Assembly (NCBI GenBank): GCA_036675505.1
Contig: JAKFEW010000027.1
Span: 1 to 25,521, forward strand
DNA from: JAKFEW01 sp036675505
GTDB lineage: Bacteria > Cyanobacteriota > Sericytochromatia > S15B-MN24 > JAQBPE01
Reading direction: 5' to 3'
DNA: 25,521 nt
Shown: in pieces, positions 14,435-23,600 of the stretch
How the letters are laid out: every line of letters starts with the position of its first letter
How positions within the stretch are numbered: position 1 is the first letter of the stretch
The notes under the pieces: model-generated
What the model saw: only the letters and a program-made list of their open reading frames with translations
What the model was told of the DNA's origin: nothing
The model's database searches: none
Translations under genes and position numbers: made by a program

Positions 14435-14965
14435 TCAGAGCACCGCGTCGATCGCCGCGCGATCAGGCAGGCCGAAGCCCTCGTAGCGGATCCGGCCGGC
14501 CTTGTCGATCAGCACGACGGTGGGCAGGCCGCGCACGTTGTAGGCCTGGGCAACCGCCGAGTCCGTGTCGATCAACATCGGGTAGGTGAGGTTGTTGGCC
14601 GCCACGAAGTCTTTGCGGCCTTGATCCGTGTCCTTCACGTTGACGCCGACGATTTCAATCGGCTTGCCCTGGTACGCCTGGTGGAGTTGCTCGACGTGCG
14701 GAGACTCCGCACGGCAGCCTCCTCACCAGGAGGCCCAGAACACCACCAGGGCCGCACGCTTGTCGCGCAGCGAGGCGAGCGACCAGGCCCGGCCGGCCAT
14801 GTCCGCGAGCGCGATCGGCGGTGCGGCCTTGCCGCCCATCGGGGCGTGCTCGCGCGTGTCCTCGCCGCCTGGCGGCGGCGGCGCGGCGCCCGGCGTGAGC
14901 ATCGCGACGCCGGCGGCGCAGGCGCCGAGGCCGAGCAGGATGGCCGCGAGGCGGCTGACGTTCAT
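14435..14965 (-). CDS. Selenocysteine-containing TlpA/thioredoxin-family protein (TGA read as Sec at residue 81)
   Basis: This is one reading frame of 176 residues with a single in-frame TGA at 14725-14723. The first 80 residues comprise a probable lipoprotein or anchor signal (LGAC, Cys16), a Pro-rich linker and the TlpA start, ending FWASW. After the TGA the frame continues GGCRAESPHVEQL...IVGVNVKDTD...VRGLPTVVLID (cis-Pro148) and ends at TGA 14437-14435. TlpA/ResA proteins have FWASWCxPC, so the TGA replaces the nucleophilic Cys, giving U-G-G-C with Cys84 as resolving residue. A SECIS-like hairpin follows. AAGGAG precedes ATG 14965. The gene begins 13 bp after the second DUF885 gene and is in its operon. 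The expected role is periplasmic thiol-disulfide or peroxide redox chemistry. The alternatives are a C-to-A error in the first Cys codon or a fresh nonsense mutation. No sel genes are in view. Confidence 0.8.
14696..14725 (-). other. Candidate bacterial SECIS element adjoining the in-frame TGA
   Basis: On the minus strand, after TGA (14725-14723) there are 10 nt (GGAGGCTGCC). Then comes a perfect 7-bp stem GTGCGGA / TCCGCAC (14712-14706 with 14702-14696) closed by the loop GTC (14705-14703). The TGA-to-loop distance is 17 nt, and the loop begins with G then U. This agrees with the published bacterial SECIS consensus: a stem of 4 or more bp, a guanine in the first two loop bases, and the loop about 16-37 nt after UGA. 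GGAG right after the TGA can also pair with CTCC at 14686-14683 as a lower stem. No such hairpin follows the gene's terminal TGA. Confidence 0.75.
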
Positions 14966-14978
14966 GGGGGGCTCCTTT

Positions 14979-16760
14979 TCAACGGCCGCCGGCGACGATC
15001 CACGCCTCGACGCGCTTCTCGAGCACGTCGAGGGGCAGGGCGCCGTCGCGCAGCACGATCTCGTGGAAGGCGCGGATGTCGAAGTGATCGCCGAGCTTCT
15101 GGCTGGCGCGCGTCCGCAGCTCCTGGATCTTCATCTCGCCGATCTTGTAGGCGAGCGCCTGGCCCGGGTTGCCGAGGTAGCGGTCGACCTCGTTGACGAT
15201 CTCCATCTCGCTCTTCGCGGCGTTCGCGCGGAAGAAGTCGATCGCGCGCTGGCGGTCCCACTTCTCGGCATGCAGCCCGGTGTCGAGCACCACGCGCAGC
15301 GCGCGGCGCATCTCCATGTTGAGCTTGCCGAACCAGATGTACGGATCCTCGTAGAGCCCCAGCTCCTTGCCGAGCGACTCGGCGTAGAGACCCCAGCCCT
15401 CGATGTAGGCCGTGTAGCCGCCATGGCGCCGGAAGTCCGGCAACGCGCCCAGCTCCTGCTGCAGCGCGAGCTGGAAGTGGTGGCCCGGCACGGCCTCGTG
15501 CAGCGTGAGCGGCACCATCTCGTAGGCCGGCCGGTTCTCGGGCTTGTAGGTGTTCACGTAGAAGGTGCCGGCGCGCGAGCCGTCGGCCGCGGGCTGGACG
15601 TAGTAGGCGGCCGTGGCGTTGGGCGCCGAGATGTCCGGGATCGGCTCGACGCCGTAGGGCATGCGCGGCTGCTTGCGGAAGAGCTTGAGCAGCAGCGGAT
15701 CGATCCGCTTGGCGAGCGCGCGGTACTCGGCGAGGTAGGCCTGGCGGTCCTCGCGCTTGAAGCGCGGGTCCGCCTTCACCGCCGCGAAGAACTGCTCGAG
15801 CGTGCCGGTGAAGCCGGCCCTGGTCTTGGCGCCCTCCATCTCGCCGCGGATGCGCGCGACCTCGGCGAGCCCCAGCGCGTGCAGGCGCGCGGGCGGCGTG
15901 TCGGTGGTGGTGTAGCTGCGGGCGAGGTGGGCGTACAGCTGCTCGCCGCCGGGCAGGTGCCAGAGGCCGGGCGTCTCGGGCGCGTTCGGCAGGTAGGTCT
16001 CGAGGAAGTAGCGCTCGAAGCGCTCGAAGGCCGGGATCACGAGCCTTTTCACGGCGCCCTCGGCCTCGGCGCGCAGCGCGCCCTGGCGCGCGGCCGGGAT
16101 CGCGGCGGGCATCTTCTTGAACGGCGCGTAGAAAGGGCTCTCGGTGGGGTCCGCGGGGCGGTGGTCGGCGAGCTGGGGCTTCACGCGCTCGAGGATCACC
16201 CTGGGCGGCAGCAGGCCCAGCTTGCGGCCTTCCTCCATCACCGCCATGGTCTGCTCGGCGTAGCGCGGGAAGGCGCGCATGCGGCCGATCCAGTCCGTGA
16301 AGTCCTTCTCGGTGTCGAAGCGCAGCGAGTCGGCGAGCTCGTGGGCGGTCTGCAGGCCATTCTGGTGGCTGAGCGGCATCAGGTCCTGGTGCAAGGCGGT
16401 GCCTGCCAGCGCCAGCGTGAGCTCGCGCTCGTACAGCTCGTGGTTCAGGCGGTCCGCGGGCGGCAGGCCGCCCTTGGGGATCGCGCGCAGGCGCAGCAGC
16501 GCGGCGCGCTGGTGGGCTGCTCGGGCGGCACGGGCGCGCGGCGAGAGGTCCTGCCACTTGTCGTTCCAGCGGCGATCGCCCACCCAGGAGGCCCAAACGG
16601 GGTCCTGCTGCATGGTCCAGCTCCACTCGGCGGCCAGGAACGCCTGCAGCGACCGGGCCACGTTCACGGGGGGCTTCGGCGCGGGGGCCGCGTAGGCGGC
16701 GGGGGCGAGGCCGGTGAGGAGGGCGGCGAGGCTGAGCGACAGGAGGCTGCGTTGGTTCAT
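14979..16760 (-). CDS. Secreted DUF885 protein, predicted zinc metallopeptidase (second copy)
   Basis: The product has 593 residues. The signal peptide is LLSLSLAALLTGLAPAAYA-AP. The layout matches the 9999-11765 paralogue: helical N-terminal half (LAAEWSWTMQQDPVWASWVGDRRWNDKW), then HEAVPGHH (His421, Glu422, His427/428), EGWGLYAES (Glu454), YYVQPAADGSRAGTFYVNTYKPE and NPGQALAYKIGE. The metal ligands are intact in both copies. GGAG lies 5 nt before ATG 16760. Its stop overlaps the leader of the Sec-TlpA gene (13-bp gap), so the two form an operon and may work on the same exported substrates; that link is inference. It diverges from the first kinase gene. Confidence 0.92.
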   Translation of the reverse strand: MNQRSLLSLSLAALLTGLAPAAYAAPAPKPPVNVARSLQAFLAAEWSWTMQQDPVWASWVGDRRWNDKWQDLSPRARAARAAHQRAALLRLRAIPKGGLPPADRLNHELYERELTLALAGTALHQDLMPLSHQNGLQTAHELADSLRFDTEKDFTDWIGRMRAFPRYAEQTMAVMEEGRKLGLLPPRVILERVKPQLADHRPADPTESPFYAPFKKMPAAIPAARQGALRAEAEGAVKRLVIPAFERFERYFLETYLPNAPETPGLWHLPGGEQLYAHLARSYTTTDTPPARLHALGLAEVARIRGEMEGAKTRAGFTGTLEQFFAAVKADPRFKREDRQAYLAEYRALAKRIDPLLLKLFRKQPRMPYGVEPIPDISAPNATAAYYVQPAADGSRAGTFYVNTYKPENRPAYEMVPLTLHEAVPGHHFQLALQQELGALPDFRRHGGYTAYIEGWGLYAESLGKELGLYEDPYIWFGKLNMEMRRALRVVLDTGLHAEKWDRQRAIDFFRANAAKSEMEIVNEVDRYLGNPGQALAYKIGEMKIQELRTRASQKLGDHFDIRAFHEIVLRDGALPLDVLEKRVEAWIVAGGR

Positions 16761-16793
16761 GGGGACTCCGGCGAGCGGGGGTGAGCGCCGTCC

Positions 16794-16914
16794 ATTCTAC
16801 CACCCGACCGGTGCTTGGACAGTGGGGCGATGAGCGCCTGTCCGGCGTTTAAGTCCTGCTTAAGAATCGTGTCGGAATGCGCGAACGCGAGCCAACGGGC
16901 AGTAGAATGGGCAG
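16794..16914. promoter_or_regulatory. Divergent promoter region with mirrored TAGAATGG elements
   Basis: The sequence GTAGAATGG appears at 16902-16910 on the plus strand and, inverted, at 16792-16800 on the minus strand. Each copy points towards its own gene. TAGAAT is a good -10-like hexamer. On the plus side it ends 6 nt before the GTG start at 16915, so the kinase transcript could begin at or near its start codon. On the minus side it leaves a leader of about 30 nt with GGAG. No convincing -35 is visible for either. Confidence 0.45.
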
Positions 16915-19900
16915 GTGACCGCCCCCGTCGCCAACCGCTACCAGGTGCTCGGCGCCCTCGGTGAGGGCGCGATGGGGCGCGTGTGCCGCGCGTTGGACCT
17001 CGCCACCGGCCGCGAGGTGGCGATGAAGGTGCTCGCGCTGTCGGCCACCGGCCCCGCGCGCCAGGCCGCGCTGCTGCGCTTCAAGCAGGAGTTCCGCTTG
17101 ATGACGCGCGTGCGCCACCCGCATTGCTGCGCCGTGCACGAGTTCGGCGTGCTGCCCGATGGGCGTCCGTACTTCACGATGGAGCTCGTGGAAGGCCACG
17201 GCCTCGACGAGCTGCTGCCGCTTTCGGCAGCCCGCGTCCGCGAGATCCTGGCCCAACTGGCGCTCGCGCTCGACGCCGTCCACTCGCTCGGCCTCGTCCA
17301 CCGCGACCTGAAGGCCGCCAACGTGCGCGTCACGGCCGAGGGCGTGGTCAAGCTGATGGACTTCGGCCTGATGGAGGTGGCGGGCCACGCCGGCGGCGCG
17401 ATCTCGGGCACGCTCGCGTACCTCGCGCCGGAGGTCGTGAAGCGCGGCCCGGTCGACCGCCGGGCCGACCTCTACGCCCTCGGCGCGCTGGGCTACGAGC
17501 TGCTCACGGGCCAACCGCCGTTCACCGGCGCGCGCCCGATCGATTTGCTGCGCGCGCACGTGAACGAGCGGCCGGTGCCGCCCTCCCTGCTCGTGCCCGG
17601 CCTCGACAAGGTCCTCGAGCTGGTGGTGCTCACGCTGCTCGCGAAGGACCCGCTCGACCGATTCCAGGGCGCTTTCCAGGTGCTCGACGCGCTCGGCCAC
17701 CCGATCCCGGTGGGCTATGGCGGCACGCTGCTCTCCTCGCCGCTGGTCGGCCGCGAGGCCGAGCAGGCCGCGCTGGCCGAGCGGATCGGGTGCCTCGCGC
17801 GGCGCGAGCCCGGCGGTGCGCTGGTGCTGCATGGCCCCTCGGGGATGGGCAAGAGCCGCGTGCTCGAAGACCTGCGCTTCATGGCCCAGCTCGAGAACCT
17901 GCCGCTCGCCGACGCCGCGAGCTACGAGCACGACGCCACGCCCTATGGGCCGGTGGCCGAGGTGCTGCGGGCGCTCTGGCCGGCGCTGCTCGAGCTCGCG
18001 CCACGCGAGGCCGCGCGCCACGCGCCGGCGCTCGCGCGGCTGTTGCCGGAGCTGGGCGCCGAGCCAGCCCCGGAGCTCGATCCGGCCGGCGAGAAGCTGC
18101 GGCTGCAGGCCGCGGTCAGCGGCCTGATCGGGGCGATCGCCGCCGTCCGCGGCCTGGTCGTCGTGCTCGACGACTGGCACTGGACCGAGCCGCTCACGCG
18201 CGAGCTGCTCGAGCAGGTCATGCGCGCGTCGACCGAGGCCCCCGTGCTCTTCGTGCTGGCGAGCCGCTACCCGCCCGAAGGCGCGCTCGAGTGGGTCTCG
18301 ACCGTGCACGCGCTGCCGCTCGCCCCGCTCGACGCGGAGGGCGTGCGGCGCATGGTCGGCTCGATGCTCGGCGCGACCGACGTCGACCCGGCCTTCGTCG
18401 ACCGCGTCGCCGAGCTCACGGAGGGCGTGCCCTTCGTGGTGGAGGGCCTGCTCGAGCACCTGGTCGCGTCCGGCGCGTTGGCGATGGCGAACGGGCGCTG
18501 GAATACCGACCTCGCGATCGGCGCGGGGCTGGTGCCGCGCCGCCTGCAAGCCCTGATCGTCGGCCGCCTGGCCGATTTGCCGGCCGGCGCCCAGCGGGTC
18601 GCGCGCGTGCTCGCCGTGTACGGCCGCGAGGCCGACCTGGCCTTCTTGCAGCAGGCGGCCGGCCTGCCCGACGAGGACCTCTTCGCGGCGCTCGAGACGC
18701 TGGAGCGCCGGCAGCTCTTCGCGAGGCCCGCGGGGCGCACCGAGGGCGAGGCCAGCGCGGGTGGCGCTCCCGCGCGCTACCGCTTCACCCAGGACCACTA
18801 CCACGAGTTCCTCTACGCCAACCTCGGCGGCGACGAGCTCACCGCGCTGCACCACGACGTCGGCCGGGCGCTCGAGGTGTCCCTCGGCGGGCGGGGGTGG
18901 GCGGGTTCGGGCCAGGGTGCGCCGCTCGAGCTGCTCGCGGCGCTCGCGCACCACTTCCAGCGCGGCGGCGACCTCGACCGCACGGTGCGCTACGCCCTCG
19001 ACGCGGGCGTCGGCCACCTCGAGCTGCAGGCGCTCGCGCCCGCGAACCGGCTGCTCAAGGCCGGCCTGGCGGCGTTGTCGGCCGCCGGCGGCGAGCGCCC
19101 GCGCGAGCGGCTGGCCTACCTCTACCACCTCGCGCGCGCGCGCCGCGCGCTGGGCGCGACGCACGCGGCGCGCGAGGCGCTGGCCGAGGCCCTCACGATC
19201 GCCGAGGCGCTCGGCGAGGCCGGCATGCGCGCCGAGCTGCTCGCATCGCTCGCGCACGTGCACAGGCTGCTCGCGAACTGGGACGAGGCGATCGCCACCG
19301 GCCGCGCCGCGCTGGCCGCTTACGAGGCGCGCGCGGACCGCGCGGGCGCGGCCGCCGTCTTGCTCACGCTCTCGCGCACGCACGTCTTCCGCGGCGAGCA
19401 GGCGGCCGCCATGGCGCTCGGCGAGGCGGCGCTCGTCCACGCGCGGGCGACGGGCGACGCGCGCCTGCGCTGCGAGGCGCTCGCCCACCTGGGCAACCTG
19501 TTGCTGACCCACGACGCCGCGCGTGCGCCGGCGGGCCTCGCTTACCTGCAAGAGGCCCTGATGTTGCTGCCCGTGCTCGGCGACAAGGGCGGGCTGCGCA
19601 ACGCGTACCTGCTGCTCGGCAACGCCCACCAGGCGCTCGGCGAGTACGCCGCGGCGAAGGATGCCTTCGGGTGCGCGCTCGCGCTGAGCGAGGAGATCGG
19701 CGCCGAGGGCGGCGCGATCGCGGCCCTCGCGAACCTGGCGCTCGCGGCGCTCGCCACCGGCGAGTTCGGCGAGGCCGTGCGGCACGCGCAGGCGGCCTAC
19801 AACCGCGCGCTGCGGGTGCAGAACACCTATGTGCTGGGCGTGAGCATGCTGATCGAGGCGATCGCCGCCGCCCACCTCGGCCGGCCGGCCGAGGCCCTGC

Positions 19901-20667
19901 CGCTGCTGCGGCGCGCGCTCGACGTCGGCCGCGACCTCAAGCACCGCTACCTGGAGGTGCTCGCGCTGCAGGGCGTGCTCGAGGTGGCGCTGCTGCTCGG
20001 CGATCTGGCGGGCGCGCGCGAAGCCGCGGAGACGCTCGCGCCGCTGGTGGGCGGCGAGGGCGAGCCGGCGCTCCGGCTGCTGGCCGCGCGCGCGGAGATC
20101 GCGTCACGCGCCGAAGATGCGCCCGGGGCGGCGGCCTTCCTCGCGCTCGCCGACGCCGAGGGCGTCGTCGCGCCGGCCGGCCGGCTGCGGCTCTTGCGCG
20201 CGCGGGCGCGGGTCGCGCTGGTGGCCGAGGATTGGGACGGCCTGGAGGGCGCCTCCGAGGAGGGCCTCGCGCTCGCCGAGCTCTTGGGCGCGTGCCATGT
20301 CGCGGCCGAGCTGCGCGGCTTGCTGGGCGAGCACGCGCTCGCGACCGGCTCGGGGCGCGCGGAGCCGCACTTCCGGGCGATGCTCGTCGCGGCCGAGGCG
20401 ATGGGCGTCCACCTCCTGCGCGCCCAGGCGCTCTTCGGCCTGGCCGCCGCGCGGCCGTACCTGCCCGAGGCGGCGGACCACGCCGCGCGGGCGCGCGAGG
20501 TGCTCGAGGCCTTCGCCGCGGCGCTCGCACCGGATGCGCGCGAGCGGTTTTTCAGGTACGACGAGCGCGCGCGGATCCGCGAGGGGAACCATATAGCCTT
20601 CAGCCTGCCGCGCATGGTCACCCGCGGCACCGGCCCGCTGCTCGGCATCACCCCCGACGGCCTGTAG
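16915..20667 (+). CDS. Ser/Thr protein kinase - AAA ATPase - TPR regulator
   Basis: The product has 1250 residues from GTG 16915; there is no clear ribosome binding site, and a -10-like TAGAAT 6 nt upstream suggests a leaderless message. The kinase domain (about 8-265) is complete: GEGAMGRV (16-23), Lys38, HRDLKAAN (129-136), DFG (149-151), APE (171-173). An AAA/STAND-like ATPase follows, with Walker A GPSGMGKS (307-314) and Walker B VVVLDDWHW (Asp419/420), then a winged-helix-like region. From about 690 to 1220 there are TPR-type helical repeats (LLLGNAHQALGEYAAAKDAFGCALALSEE). Such proteins sense signals through the TPR part and phosphorylate cytoplasmic targets; no partner is evident. There is no membrane segment. 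It converges on a paralogue of the same layout. Confidence 0.92.
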   Translation: MTAPVANRYQVLGALGEGAMGRVCRALDLATGREVAMKVLALSATGPARQAALLRFKQEFRLMTRVRHPHCCAVHEFGVLPDGRPYFTMELVEGHGLDELLPLSAARVREILAQLALALDAVHSLGLVHRDLKAANVRVTAEGVVKLMDFGLMEVAGHAGGAISGTLAYLAPEVVKRGPVDRRADLYALGALGYELLTGQPPFTGARPIDLLRAHVNERPVPPSLLVPGLDKVLELVVLTLLAKDPLDRFQGAFQVLDALGHPIPVGYGGTLLSSPLVGREAEQAALAERIGCLARREPGGALVLHGPSGMGKSRVLEDLRFMAQLENLPLADAASYEHDATPYGPVAEVLRALWPALLELAPREAARHAPALARLLPELGAEPAPELDPAGEKLRLQAAVSGLIGAIAAVRGLVVVLDDWHWTEPLTRELLEQVMRASTEAPVLFVLASRYPPEGALEWVSTVHALPLAPLDAEGVRRMVGSMLGATDVDPAFVDRVAELTEGVPFVVEGLLEHLVASGALAMANGRWNTDLAIGAGLVPRRLQALIVGRLADLPAGAQRVARVLAVYGREADLAFLQQAAGLPDEDLFAALETLERRQLFARPAGRTEGEASAGGAPARYRFTQDHYHEFLYANLGGDELTALHHDVGRALEVSLGGRGWAGSGQGAPLELLAALAHHFQRGGDLDRTVRYALDAGVGHLELQALAPANRLLKAGLAALSAAGGERPRERLAYLYHLARARRALGATHAAREALAEALTIAEALGEAGMRAELLASLAHVHRLLANWDEAIATGRAALAAYEARADRAGAAAVLLTLSRTHVFRGEQAAAMALGEAALVHARATGDARLRCEALAHLGNLLLTHDAARAPAGLAYLQEALMLLPVLGDKGGLRNAYLLLGNAHQALGEYAAAKDAFGCALALSEEIGAEGGAIAALANLALAALATGEFGEAVRHAQAAYNRALRVQNTYVLGVSMLIEAIAAAHLGRPAEALPLLRRALDVGRDLKHRYLEVLALQGVLEVALLLGDLAGAREAAETLAPLVGGEGEPALRLLAARAEIASRAEDAPGAAAFLALADAEGVVAPAGRLRLLRARARVALVAEDWDGLEGASEEGLALAELLGACHVAAELRGLLGEHALATGSGRAEPHFRAMLVAAEAMGVHLLRAQALFGLAAARPYLPEAADHAARAREVLEAFAAALAPDARERFFRYDERARIREGNHIAFSLPRMVTRGTGPLLGITPDGL

Positions 20668-20690
20668 CATCCAATCCCTGAAGCGGGGGG

Positions 20691-23600
20691 CTACAGCATG
20701 TTGCGCATCAGCTGCCAGCGGGCCTCCGGCGAGGCTTCCGCCTTGGCCTCGGCCTTCGGCACCACCTGCTCGTGGAACCCCGCCAGGTCCCGCATGATCG
20801 CATGCAGCCAGTACGGGTTGCGCAGCTGGTGGAACAGCTCGCCGGCGCGCTGCAGCTCGCGCGTCGCCGCGTCGCGCTCGCCGCGGCGCAGGTGCAGCTT
20901 GCCGCGGTCGCGGTGCAGGTGGCCCTGGAGGAACAGGTTGTCCTGTTCCGGCCGGCCCGCGATCGCGAGCGCCTCCGCGAAGCGACCCGCGGCGCCCTCC
21001 CAGTCGCCGAGCGCCATCGCCACGTTGCCGAGGCCGCGCGCCGCGCGGGCCTGGTAGAGCGGGTTGCGCAGCGGGCCCTCGCGCGTGAGCGCATGGAGCG
21101 CCTCGTAGGCCTCGCGGGCGGCGGCCGGCAGCCCGGCGGCGCCTGCGACCCGGCCGCGGCCCAGCAGGCCCATCATCGAGGTCAGGCCCAGCTCACGCTC
21201 CTGGCCCAGCGCTTCGAGGTCCGCGAAGACCGCGGCGGCTTCCTCGCGGCGGCCGACGTCGAGCAACGAATGGCCGCGCAGGCCGAGCATGTGCTGGAAG
21301 GCCAGCGCGTTCTGGCGCAGGTGCGGGAAGGCCAGCAGCGACTTCTCGACCTGCTCGAGGGCCAAGGCGAACTCGCCGCGCTGCCAGAGCAGGTAGGGCC
21401 GCAGGTAGAGCACCCACGGGTAGGGCGGGCCGCCCACCTTGCGGGATTTCTGGACGGTCAGGTCGATATAGGCCTGGGCCTCGTCGTGGCGCCCGGTCCA
21501 GGCCGCCCAGAGGCCGAAGTAGAACCAGGTGGTGAAGGGGTTTTCGTCGTTGATCAGGCGGGCCCATTCGTTGGCCTGGTCGCGGAGCGCCGGGTCCGGC
21601 CGGACGCCCTGGAACGTGACGGCGTTCTGGAGGCCGAGGCTGCCCACGCGCGCGCCCCGCACGGCCTGCGGCACCGGCTCCTCCATCGACAGCGCGAGCA
21701 GGGCGTAGGCTTCGCGCGCCGCCACCACCATCTCATCGATGCGGCCGGTCGGCATGAGGCCACCCGCGTGCACGAAGAGGATGGCGCCCTCGCGCGGGCT
21801 GCCGTCGTGCGGCATGAGCGCCCGGGCCTTCTCGGCGGCCACGCGGGCTTCGGCGGGCCGGCCGCAGAAGCCGTTCACGATGCCGAGCAGGCCGTAGAGC
21901 TCTTGGGGATGGAAGCCCGCCAGCGCGATCAGCCGGTCGCCCGTGGCCGGATCGGCCTCGTAGGCCGCTACCGCGCGCCCCAGCATCTCGCGTGACACCT
22001 CGGGCATGTACACGAAGCCGTTCCAGCCGATCAGGAGCCAGACCCGCAGCTGGTGCATGGCCTTGTCCGGCAGGTCCAGGCCCGCGAGCACGCGCTCGGC
22101 GTCGCGCCAGCGATCGATCGCCGTGGCGTCGGCGCCTGTCGCGTCGGCCTGTTCGGCGGCGAGCATGAGGTAGCGGTAGGCGCGCAGGCCGTCCTCGCCC
22201 TGCAGGAAGTGGCGCGCGAGCTCGTGGACGTGCGCGTCCGCTCCGTCCGCATGGCGCGCCTCGAGCACCTCGCCGGCGCGGCGGTGCAGGTCGCGCCGCG
22301 TAGCCGGGTCGAGCCCGTCGTAAGTCACCTCGCGCACGCGGTCGTGCGGGAAGCGGAAATCGCAGGCGCCCTCGTGCGACAGGAAGTGGTGCTCCACGAG
22401 CTCCTCGAGCCGGACGAAGAGGTCGTCCTCGCCGAGCCCGCTCACCGCGGAGAGCGCGCAGACGTCCCAGGCGTGGCCGAGCACGGCCGCCGTGCCGATC
22501 AGCTCGCGCGCGCCGACGGACAGGTGCGCGAGGCGCCGGCGGATCGTGGCCTCCATGCTCGTGAGCGGCCGCAGCACCGCGGGGTCGGTCGGGAAGCGCC
22601 AGACGCCGTCGCGGCGCGCCAGGTGGCCGTCCTCGAACAGCGAGCGCAGCACCTCCGTGACGAAGAACGGGTTGCCGCCGGTGGCGCGATCGAGCGCAGC
22701 GGCGAATTCGGCCGGCATGCGCGCGTCCGGCAGCATGGCGGCGACCAGCGCGGCCTGGGCCGCGGGATCCAGCGGGCTCAGCCGCAGCGCCTCGCTCTCG
22801 CCATCCTCGAGCGTCCGCCAGACCGCGCTGCCGGCCGGCGTCTCGTCGTTGCGGAAGGTGCCGATCGCGAGCACGGCGCTGGCGCCCAGACCGCGGATCG
22901 CGTGGTTGAAGACCTCGACCGTCTGCCCGTCCGCCCAGTGCAGATCGTCGAGCAGCCAGAGCACGGGCGCGCGCGTCGAGAGGTCCGCGATCCAGCCCCG
23001 CACGGCCTCGGCCAGGCTGGCGGCGTCGGGCGTCTCGACGCCGTCCGCGTCTGCGCCCGCGACGTCGGGGAAGAGCCGTGCGAGCGTGGGCAGGTAGCGC
23101 TGGCGCTCGGCATCGGTGCCGTGCGGCAGGGCCGGGCGCAGCGAGGCGACCAGCGCTTCATACGGCGCCATGCCGTCTTCGTGGCAGCCGCCGTGCATCA
23201 CGATGAAGCCCGCGAGCTTGGCCTTGAGCTCGAGCTCCTGCACGAGCCGCGACTTGCCGGTGCCGGCTGGCGCCGAGACGAAGATCGGGCGGGCGGTGCC
23301 GGCCCGGGCCGCCGCCAGCGCGGCCTCGAGGTGGGCGAGTTCGGCGTCGCGGCCGATGATCTCGCCGGTCTCGAGGAAGCTCAGCTGCTGATCGAGGCTT
23401 TCGCGCGCGAGATCCAGGCCGGCGATCGCCGCCAGATCCTCGACCACCAGGCCCGCCGTGCGGTAGCGCCGGCCCGGTTCCTTCTCGAGCAGGCGCATGA
23501 CGATGCGCTCGAGGGCCTCGGGCGCGTCCGCGCGGCGCTGGCGCAGCGGCGTGGGCGCCGTGTGGACGTGGGCGCGGATGACGTCCATCAGCTTGCCCTC

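Noticed and set aside
14723..14725. TGA reassigned to Trp or Gly in this organism
   Set aside because: TGA serves as the terminal stop of at least eight other genes in the window, including DUF3370, both DUF885 genes and the Sec-TlpA gene itself.
14435..14965. Calling the TlpA-like gene a pseudogene, or two separate small genes
   Set aside because: The stop falls exactly on the catalytic Cys codon, the frame is otherwise intact at family length, and a SECIS-like hairpin follows. The downstream half has no good ribosome binding site of its own: GGAGG after the TGA leads only to an out-of-frame GTG.
16849..19944. Long open frame of about 1030 codons on the minus strand opposite the first kinase
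   Set aside because: It is the antisense shadow of a clear kinase-AAA-TPR gene in very GC-rich DNA. Its translation is Arg/Gly/Ala/His/Glu-rich without domains.
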